NCBI GenBank assembly: GCA_002498375.1
Contig: DAHC01000005.1
Coordinates: forward strand, 9,315 to 25,047
Origin: Methanocorpusculum sp. UBA424
GTDB taxonomy: Archaea > Halobacteriota > Methanomicrobia > Methanomicrobiales > Methanocorpusculaceae
Direction: 5' to 3'
DNA length: 15,733 nucleotides
The stretch's first letter is position 1, and every line of letters begins with the position of its first letter. The position numbers were made by a program, and so were the translations under genes. The notes under the pieces are model-generated. The model was not told the origin of the DNA and searched no databases. It was given only the letters and a program-made list of their open reading frames with translations. This document shows positions 6,189 to 12,125 of this stretch, piece by piece.

Positions 6189-8669
6189 TCACTGATAGGC
6201 GACGAGATCCTGCACTTCTTTCGGAAGGCCGCCCTTGAACTTCTGAGAGATCGCCTGATAATACTCGCGGACCCGCTCATTCATCGTTGGATTGATCCGT
6301 TTCTTTGCTTCGGCGAAGTCGGCCGCCGATACGGCGGATGCGCCGCGGCGAAGGGCCAGCATCGCGGCCTCGCGGCAGAGTCCTTCCAGATCCGATCCGA
6401 CAAACCCGGCCGTTTCTTTTGCGAGATTTTCGATCAGGTCCGTTTTGACCGGGTCCTTCAGCACGGCTCCCTGTGCAAAGAGAGCTGCAGAGATCCGCTG
6501 TTTTTCACCCCGCAATGAGAGGGACGGCCCCTTATCGTACTTCTTTGCGGCCGCCGCAAGCTGTTTTGCGGTCACGCTCTTTCCGGCGAACCGTGCCGCG
6601 ACCGCTTGAAGCGAGGGGTCGTCGATGCCTGAAAGGGCGGCCACGGTATCTTCGAAGACCGATCCTTCGATCGGCATGTTTCGCAGATGGACCGAAAGTA
6701 TGTCGGCCCGGTCCGCTTCGCTCGGCTCCGCGATATAGACGAGGCGGTCTAAGCGTCCGCTTCTAAGCAGCGCCGGGTCGATGATGTCGGGTCTGTTGGA
6801 GGCCGCCAGGATCGCCACGTCGTTGAGCTCCTCGATCCCGTCCATTTCGGTCAGGATCTGGTTCAGCACGTTCTCCGTCGCCCGGTTCCCGTCCCCGGCG
6901 CCCCGTGCCGGCGTCAGCGAGTCGAGTTCATCGAAGAAGATAATCGAGGGGGCGACCTGGCGGGCTTTCTTGAAGATGTCGCGGACGGCTTTTTCCGAAT
7001 CGCCCAACCATTTGGACAGCAGCTCGGGCCCCTTGATCGCGATGAAGTTCGCCCCGCTTTCATGGGCCACGGCCTTTGCGATGAGCGTTTTCCCGGTTCC
7101 CGGCGGACCGTAGAGCAGAACGCCTTTGGGCGGTTTGATCCCGAGCTGCTCGAACGAATCCTTTTTCGTGAGCGGATACTCGATCGACTCCCGGACGTCC
7201 CGAATCGCTTCCCGGCATCCGCCGATGTCCGACCAGGAGATGTCTGCTGTGTCGAGCGCGATCTCCCGCATGGCCGAAGGCGAGACCTCGCGTGAGGCGG
7301 CGAGGAAATCGGCCGTCTTCACCTCGAGTTTTCCAAGGATCTCGTCCGAGATCTTTTCCGTCTCGAGGTTGGCGACGTCGATCTGCCGGCGAAGGGCACG
7401 GATCGCCGCTTCTCGTGCAAGGGCCGCGAGATCAGCGCCCACAAATCCTTTGGAAAGGGAGGCAAGCGTCGAGAGGAGTTTGTCGCGGGACTGTTCGTAG
7501 AGTGCGAGTTCCCGTTCGAGCGCTTTTTCGTCGGTGTCGTCCTTGCGCATGGATTTGAGTTTCGCCATGCCTTCAAACGGCATATTCTTCGTGTGGATCT
7601 GCAGGATCTCCATCCGGTCGGCGTCGCTTGGAACGCCGATCTCGATCTCCCGGTCGAAGCGTCCGGGTCTTCGAAGCGCCGGATCGATGGCGTCTGGACG
7701 GTTGGTCGCGCCGATCACGATGACCTGACCCCGTTCCGAAATGCCGTCGAGCATGGTGAGGAGCTGGGCAACCACGCGCCGTTCCACCTCGCCGTTCACG
7801 TCCTCACGCTTCGGGGCGATGGAATCGAGCTCGTCGATGAAGATGATCGCCGGAGCATTCTCTTCGGCTTCTTCGAAGACTTCGCGCAGTTTCTGTTCGG
7901 ACTCGCCGTAGTATTTGGAGATGATCTCCGGGCCGGCGATCGCGATGAAGTGGGCGCCGCTTTCATTTGCCACGGCTTTGGCGATCAGGGTCTTGCCGGT
8001 CCCCGGCGGTCCGTAGAGAAGAACGCCCTTTGGCGGCTCGATCCCCAGCGTCTCGAAGAGTTCGGGATGGCGGAGCGGCAGTTCGATCATTTCGCGGACC
8101 CGGCGCAGCTCGCCCTTAAGGCCGCCGATGTCTTCGTAGGTTATCGACTGGGTGCAGGAGAATCCCTCCTCTTCTTCGAGGATGAGTTCGGTGTTTTTCG
8201 TCAGAATACTGGCGTTTTCCGGCTCGATCTTCGATACTTTCAGTTCGACCGGCGGGCCCGGGTGGTAGGTTTTGACCGGGATGATATCGCCGAGCGAGAC
8301 GGGGAAGTTGATTAAGGAGAGGAGATATTCGTCGTCTTCGTCGGGCAGTATGGGGGAGATCTCTGTCGGGGGGATGAGGGTGACGGATGCTGCGGGGATC
8401 TGTTCTTCGATCTTTTCGACGGTGACCCGGTCTCCCGGATTGACGCCGGCGTTGACCCGGGTATATTTATCGATCCGGACCTTGTCCTGGTTCCAGTCGG
8501 TTTCAAAGGAGCGCCAGACTTTGGCGACGGTGACCGAATTTCCGGTGATCCGAACGAGATCACCGGGAGTAACATCGAGCTCCTGCATGGACGCGGGGTC
8601 AAGACGTGCCTTGCCGCTTCCCTGATCTTCGGGGTAGGCACTGTCGACCTTGAGTGATATTGTCGGCAT
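6189..8669 (-). CDS. cdc48: Cdc48/VCP/VAT two-ring AAA+ unfoldase
   Basis: An ATP-driven protein unfoldase; in eukaryotes it extracts nascent chains from stalled 60S subunits, and in archaea it can feed the 20S proteasome. The 826 aa comprise an N-domain (about 1-165), D1 (Walker A GPPGTGKT 220-227, Walker B IIFIDE 276-281, arginine fingers near 334-340) and D2 (Walker A 521-528, Walker B IIFFDE 576-581). The ends of both rings are longer than usual: between NMPF and GFVGAD in D1 lie about 42 residues, and between NMPI and GFVGSD in D2 about 87, against roughly 15 in typical relatives. The last residues, VAYQ, have the Y-X ending of an HbYX proteasome-docking motif. A TATA-like AT block about 30 nt upstream and no Shine-Dalgarno suggest a nearly leaderless mRNA. 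The gene is convergent with pelA. Confidence 0.96.
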   Translation of the reverse strand: MPTISLKVDSAYPEDQGSGKARLDPASMQELDVTPGDLVRITGNSVTVAKVWRSFETDWNQDKVRIDKYTRVNAGVNPGDRVTVEKIEEQIPAASVTLIPPTEISPILPDEDDEYLLSLINFPVSLGDIIPVKTYHPGPPVELKVSKIEPENASILTKNTELILEEEEGFSCTQSITYEDIGGLKGELRRVREMIELPLRHPELFETLGIEPPKGVLLYGPPGTGKTLIAKAVANESGAHFIAIAGPEIISKYYGESEQKLREVFEEAEENAPAIIFIDELDSIAPKREDVNGEVERRVVAQLLTMLDGISERGQVIVIGATNRPDAIDPALRRPGRFDREIEIGVPSDADRMEILQIHTKNMPFEGMAKLKSMRKDDTDEKALERELALYEQSRDKLLSTLASLSKGFVGADLAALAREAAIRALRRQIDVANLETEKISDEILGKLEVKTADFLAASREVSPSAMREIALDTADISWSDIGGCREAIRDVRESIEYPLTKKDSFEQLGIKPPKGVLLYGPPGTGKTLIAKAVAHESGANFIAIKGPELLSKWLGDSEKAVRDIFKKARQVAPSIIFFDELDSLTPARGAGDGNRATENVLNQILTEMDGIEELNDVAILAASNRPDIIDPALLRSGRLDRLVYIAEPSEADRADILSVHLRNMPIEGSVFEDTVAALSGIDDPSLQAVAARFAGKSVTAKQLAAAAKKYDKGPSLSLRGEKQRISAALFAQGAVLKDPVKTDLIENLAKETAGFVGSDLEGLCREAAMLALRRGASAVSAADFAEAKKRINPTMNERVREYYQAISQKFKGGLPKEVQDLVAYQ

Positions 8670-8764
8670 AATACAGGTATATGATACGGAGTCGATAATT
8701 AAGTAATCTGTTTTGGCAGGTTCATCGCTCTCTATAATAAGAGATAAGGAATTGGGGAGATCGG

Positions 8765-8917
8765 TTACTGGAGGGTGCAGGAGGAGCAGCTTCCGTGCAG
8801 GTTCCGCTCGGTGAGCTGGCCGACCTGGAGTTCGAGGTCGCGGACCCGTTCCATGAGGTCGGCATAGTCGCGTTCGAGTTCTACGAGGCGTTTTTCCATG
8901 TTTTCCTTTGATGTCAT
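8765..8917 (-). CDS. Small coiled-coil protein with C-terminal CxxC, upstream of cdc48
   Basis: A 50-codon frame on the minus strand. The product is almost entirely charged heptad-like helix (about residues 5-40, with LVELERDYADLMERVRDLEL) followed by HGSCSSCTLQ, giving C44 and C47, a possible metal- or redox-active pair. The complement of 8941-8947 is TTTAAAA, centred 27 nt from the ATG at 8917, which fits a leaderless start there. An internal ATG at 8899 has an AAAGGA 4 nt before it and would give 44 aa. It lies 95 nt ahead of cdc48 on the same strand, so co-transcription is possible. I do not recognise a named family. Support is the coherent composition, promoter spacing and context; it could still be chance. 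Confidence 0.6.
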   Translation of the reverse strand: MTSKENMEKRLVELERDYADLMERVRDLELQVGQLTERNLHGSCSSCTLQ

Positions 8918-8940
8918 GTATAGGAGGTTGGTGTAATGGG

Positions 8941-8947
8941 TTTTAAA
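8941..8947 (-). promoter_or_regulatory. TATA box for the coiled-coil/CxxC microprotein
   Basis: TTTAAAA on the minus strand, centred 27 nt from the ATG at 8917. This is the spacing expected for an archaeal leaderless transcript starting at the start codon. Confidence 0.5.
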
Positions 8948-9098
8948 GTTGGGTCATGTGGAATGGAGGCAGGGTAGTAAATCATGATCACGGCGGGAGC
9001 CGCCGGATATTTCAGAACTATTCACCTTTATTTTGAATCATGGATTCGCCAATACTATTATCTCATCTGAGTACCCATAAAAAATAAGTTGTGGGTTT

Positions 9099-9144
9099 CA
9101 TCACATAATTTGTGAAAATAATGTGATGTACATCACATAATTTT
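9099..9144. promoter_or_regulatory. Palindromic operator-like site before the AAA/DUF4143 gene
   Basis: An 18-bp perfect palindrome, ATGTGATGTACATCACAT (9121-9138), extends to 30 bp (9115-9144) with a single mismatched pair. Just upstream is a second dyad, TCACATAATTTGTGA (9101-9115). The half-site CATCACATAAT occurs twice as a direct repeat. A TATA-like AAAAAATAA (9079-9087) sits before it, so the palindrome would lie around or just after the transcription start, a typical repressor position. The start codon follows at 9166, with GGGAGAGGA just ahead of it. Confidence 0.65.
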
Positions 9145-9165
9145 CAGTATGCTTGGGAGAGGAAT

Positions 9166-10503
9166 ATGTATCGAACTGCAATAGAAGAGCTTAGGAAGTG
9201 GAAATCATCAGAATACCGCAAACCGTTGATCGTAAACGGGGTCAGGCAGGTAGGTAAAACCTGGCTGCTCAAAGAGTTCGGCAGACAAAATTATCAGAAC
9301 ACCGTATATGTCAACTTTGAGGAAAATCCCGAATACGCATCGTTTTTCGACACCACGAAAGACATCGAAAGAATTCTCCCGAATCTCGCAGTTGCCAAAA
9401 AACAGACGATACAGCCCGAGAACACCCTCATTATCTTTGATGAGATCCAGGAATGTCCGGATGCCTTGAATTCTCTCAAATATTTTTATGAGAACGGTCC
9501 AAAGTATCATATCGTGTGTGCCGGTTCACTTCTCGGCGTTGCACTCTCAAGACCGACCTCATTTCCTGTAGGAAAAGTTGAGTTTCTCACTCTTCGCCCC
9601 ATGACCTTTTCTGAGTTTCTGATCGCCGGCGGAGATGAAAATCTGGCTTCCTATCTTGACGGCATCCGGGAGATCGAACCAATACCAGAGGCATTTTTCG
9701 GTCCGCTTTGCGAGAAGCTGAAGATGTATTATATCATTGGAGGCATGCCCGAGGCAGTGTATGCGTGGACGAAGGAGCATGACATAAATCAGGTCCGAAA
9801 AATCCAGCAGAATATCCTGAATGCCTATACCCGCGATTTTGCAAAACACATTCAGCCGTTGTCGGATGTCCCCAAAGTCATGTATATCTGGGAATCTATC
9901 CCCTCTCAACTGGCAAAAGAAAACAGGAAGTTTCTGTATAATGTGGTGAAGGAAGGGGCACGGGCACGGGAGTATGAGACTGCCCTTCAATGGCTTTGCG
10001 ATGCGAATCTTGTGTGGAAAGTGTATCGCCTGCGTTCCCCGGAACTGCCGATATCATCGCAGAAGGATCTCTCTGCTTTCAAAATATATCTGGCTGATGT
10101 CGGACTGCTCGGTTGTATGTCGATCCTTGATCCTTCTGTTATTGCAGAAGGAGATGCAGTATTCAGCACGTTTAAGGGTGCATTGGCAGAGAATTATGTT
10201 CTGGAGGCGATCATTGGACAGTTTGAGGGGAACCCCGGCTATATGTCGTCATTGAATCCAAAATTTGAGATCGATTTTATTGTCCAGCGGAAAAATCTGA
10301 TCATCCCAATAGAAGTGAAATCCGACCGGAATGTTACGGGAAAGAGTCTGAAAAAATATAAAGAGCTGTACGGCGATTCGGTCAAAGTCCGTGTCAGATA
10401 TTCTCTGTTGAATCTGAAGCTGGATGATGATGTGTTGAATATTCCTTTGTTCATGGCCGATCATTCCGCACGGCTTGTTGATCTTGTTCTTGGAAGAGAG
10501 TAA
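9166..10503 (+). CDS. AAA ATPase with C-terminal DUF4143 (AAA_14/DUF4143 family)
   Basis: A 445-aa member of a large prokaryotic ATPase family of unproven function, often patchily distributed. The N-terminal ATPase shows Walker A GVRQVGKTW (25-33), Walker B LIIFDEIQE (88-96) and a sensor-like VCAGSLLG (117-124). The C-terminal DUF4143 region (about 215-420) includes LADVGLLG, GALAENYVLEAI and, near the end, FEIDFIVQ followed by IPIEVKSD. That spacing of acidic residues and ExK resembles PD-(D/E)XK nuclease-like folds noted in this family. The gene has its own palindromic operator and a clear Shine-Dalgarno, and its codons are more AT-rich than those of the rescue genes, suggesting acquisition. 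Family assignment is firm; a toxin-antitoxin, defence or transport-related role would be speculation. Confidence 0.92.
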   Translation: MYRTAIEELRKWKSSEYRKPLIVNGVRQVGKTWLLKEFGRQNYQNTVYVNFEENPEYASFFDTTKDIERILPNLAVAKKQTIQPENTLIIFDEIQECPDALNSLKYFYENGPKYHIVCAGSLLGVALSRPTSFPVGKVEFLTLRPMTFSEFLIAGGDENLASYLDGIREIEPIPEAFFGPLCEKLKMYYIIGGMPEAVYAWTKEHDINQVRKIQQNILNAYTRDFAKHIQPLSDVPKVMYIWESIPSQLAKENRKFLYNVVKEGARAREYETALQWLCDANLVWKVYRLRSPELPISSQKDLSAFKIYLADVGLLGCMSILDPSVIAEGDAVFSTFKGALAENYVLEAIIGQFEGNPGYMSSLNPKFEIDFIVQRKNLIIPIEVKSDRNVTGKSLKKYKELYGDSVKVRVRYSLLNLKLDDDVLNIPLFMADHSARLVDLVLGRE

Positions 10504-10583
10504 GAGGGAAAAAGAACAGGTTTTCTCCCGCACCTCCTTTTCATGCATTTCGTGTGATATCCCACACCGTCGAAACCCGCCCA

Positions 10584-10660
10584 CGCAAAAAAAGTTAGAA
10601 AACGGAATCCAGCATCCGCCCGAAATGCGGCACGAAATCCTTCTTCCTCGAAACGACCCC
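10584..10660 (-). pseudogene. Exact 77-bp duplicate of the ppaC 3' end (direct repeat, left copy)
   Basis: Identical base for base to 12049-12125, at a constant offset of 1465. It contains the last 21 codons of the pyrophosphatase gene, its stop codon and the following T7 tract. The match stops abruptly inside coding sequence at 10660/10661. Upstream of 10584 there is only weak, gapless similarity at the same offset (for example GATATCCCAC against GATATTCCAC). It is a non-functional fragment marking a duplication or insertion event that brackets fic. Confidence 0.95.
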
Positions 10661-10710
10661 TCCTTCCCGTCAAAAGTTCCTTATCCCCAAAAACCAATAC
10701 TCAATAGATA

Positions 10711-11691
10711 ATGGCAGCAACTACTGACCCACCGTTCACCATCACCAACACCATGATCGAACGGGTCGGAGAAATCAGCCGGCGTATCGGGACACTCACC
10801 GTCGGGATCAATATGAGCAGGAATCCCCGTCTTCACCACGCCAACCGAATTCGTTCCATCCATTCCTCTCTTGCCATTGAAAACAATACCCTCACTCTCG
10901 AACAGGTAACCGACATCATCCAGGGGAAACATGTTCTGGGACCCCCTAGTGAGATCCGGGAAGTCAAAAACGCTTTTCAGGCATATGATCTCCTTCCCTC
11001 CCTGGATCCCTACTCCGTAGATGACTTTCTGCACGCTCACAAACTCATGACGACAGACCTCATCAATGATACCGGAAGGTTCCGGACAACGGGCGTCGGG
11101 GTATTCTCCGGGGATACCGTTGTCCACATGGCCCCTCCCGCCTCGCTCGTCCCGCAGCTCATCGGCAATCTCTTTGCCTGGGCAAAATCTTCGGATGTTC
11201 ACCCCCTCATAAAAAGCTGCGTCTTCCACTTCGAGCTGGAATTCATCCACCCGTTCATTGATGGAAACGGCCGCATGGGAAGGTTATGGCAGACGCTCAT
11301 TCTTTCCAAATGGGAACCGCTCTTTGCCTGGATCCCGATCGAATCCCTCATTCACGAATCACGTCAGCAGTATTACGATGCTCTGGGCGAATCCGGGAAA
11401 AAAGGCAACTCAACATACTTTGTCGAGTTCATGCTTTCGGTCATCAGCAATGCGCTGAACATGTATGAAATGGATGTCAGCAGGCCGAGCGTCCGGTTAA
11501 GTGAAAAAGAACAAACCATTCTCAACCTCATCAAAGCAAACAGCAGGATAACCATTGCCGATATCGTGGAAATAACCGGATATCCGCGAAGCACGGTTAC
11601 CAGAATCATCAAAAATATGTCGGATAATGGGATAATTGAGCGTGTTGGCCCCAAAAAGAACGGATACTGGATGCCGCTTCCCAATTACTAA
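10711..11691 (+). CDS. Fic-domain AMP-transferase, class II, with C-terminal winged helix
   Basis: Fic enzymes usually transfer AMP from ATP to a Ser, Thr or Tyr of a target protein. This 326-aa protein has an N-terminal inhibitory helix motif SLAIEN (53-58, matching S/T-xxx-E-G/N) placed as in class II Fic proteins, and the complete active-site motif HPFIDGNGRMGR (180-191) with catalytic H180. The substrate flap is around TGVGVFSGDTVVHM (127-140). A C-terminal winged-helix DNA-binding region (about 265-322; IADIVEITGYPRSTVTRII) suggests autoregulation or a DNA-bound target. All key residues are intact, so an active but self-inhibited enzyme is expected. The gene lies inside a segment bracketed by the 77-bp direct repeat of the ppaC end, pointing to acquisition. 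The ATG is preceded by no clear Shine-Dalgarno. The target is unknown. Confidence 0.93.
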   Translation: MAATTDPPFTITNTMIERVGEISRRIGTLTVGINMSRNPRLHHANRIRSIHSSLAIENNTLTLEQVTDIIQGKHVLGPPSEIREVKNAFQAYDLLPSLDPYSVDDFLHAHKLMTTDLINDTGRFRTTGVGVFSGDTVVHMAPPASLVPQLIGNLFAWAKSSDVHPLIKSCVFHFELEFIHPFIDGNGRMGRLWQTLILSKWEPLFAWIPIESLIHESRQQYYDALGESGKKGNSTYFVEFMLSVISNALNMYEMDVSRPSVRLSEKEQTILNLIKANSRITIADIVEITGYPRSTVTRIIKNMSDNGIIERVGPKKNGYWMPLPNY

Positions 11692-11804
11692 TTTTCATTT
11701 ATAGTCTCATTTATAGTCCCATTTAAAGTCTCATTCATCCCAGGAAAACGCCCTCCCGCCCCCCAAATCAAAAATAAGAGATATCTTTATTCACTTAGTA
11801 AGGA
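11692..11804. other. Spacer after fic with a 12-bp triple tandem repeat
   Basis: Directly after the fic stop come three 12-bp units, CATTTATAGTCT, CATTTATAGTCC and CATTTAAAGTCT (11696-11731), then an AT-rich tract (11762-11795) like that at 291-316, leading into repeat copy C. No gene is seen. Confidence 0.6.
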
Positions 11805-12037
11805 GCCGCCGGGGCGGCGACAGGATTTGCCCGAACGTTCCCGATGAGGGAGGAGCAAGACTGCAAAGCAGGCTTGCGAGAGTGAGGAACAGCAAATCCG
11901 ATTCTTCTCACCCGAAGGGCGGATTCAAGCGAGGGTCGAAGACCTGAAGCGGAGAGCAAATCTCTGATTTGCGGTTCGCGCCTATTCGCGGTTGGTTTTT
12001 CTCATGCGTCCAAAAATTAGGATATTCCACCGCGAGC
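11805..12037 (+). repeat. Structured interspersed repeat, copy C (with extra hairpins)
   Basis: The most complete copy. It opens with hairpin GCCGCC/GGCGGC (11805-11810/11813-11818), which is missing or cut off in copies A and D. The closing stem is GGATTTGC (11823-11830) with GCAAATCC (11892-11899). Inside are TCCC/GGGA (11839-11842/11848-11851) and GCAAG-A-CTGC/GCAG-G-CTTGC (11855-11864/11868-11877). Relative to copies A and D, several paired positions change on both sides. It also carries about 50 extra nt with two new perfect hairpins: GGTC/GACC (11934-11937/11941-11944, GAA loop) and GCAAATC/GATTTGC (11956-11962/11966-11972). The tail ATTCGCGGTTGG and a GGATATTCCACCGCG block follow. No credible protein is encoded. 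Confidence 0.85.
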
Positions 12038-12048
12038 CGTTCCTCCCC

Positions 12049-12125
12049 CGCAAAAAAAGTTAGAAAACGGAATCCAGCATCCGCCCGAAATGCGGCACGA
12101 AATCCTTCTTCCTCGAAACGACCCC
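12049..12125 (-). repeat. 77-bp direct repeat, right copy (functional ppaC 3' end)
   Basis: Partner of 10584-10660. It covers codons for the last 21 residues of the pyrophosphatase, including the substrate-binding SRKK, the TAA stop (12060-12062) and a T7 tract on the minus strand (12052-12058) that could terminate transcription. Confidence 0.95.

Noticed and set aside
7593..8315. 240-codon open frame antisense to cdc48
   Set aside because: Long antisense frames are expected opposite GC-rich coding sequence; it has no recognisable domain and cdc48 is certain.
10475..10711. 78-codon open frame between the AAA gene and fic
   Set aside because: It overlaps the AAA gene end and reads the ppaC duplicate in the wrong strand; no gene-like content.
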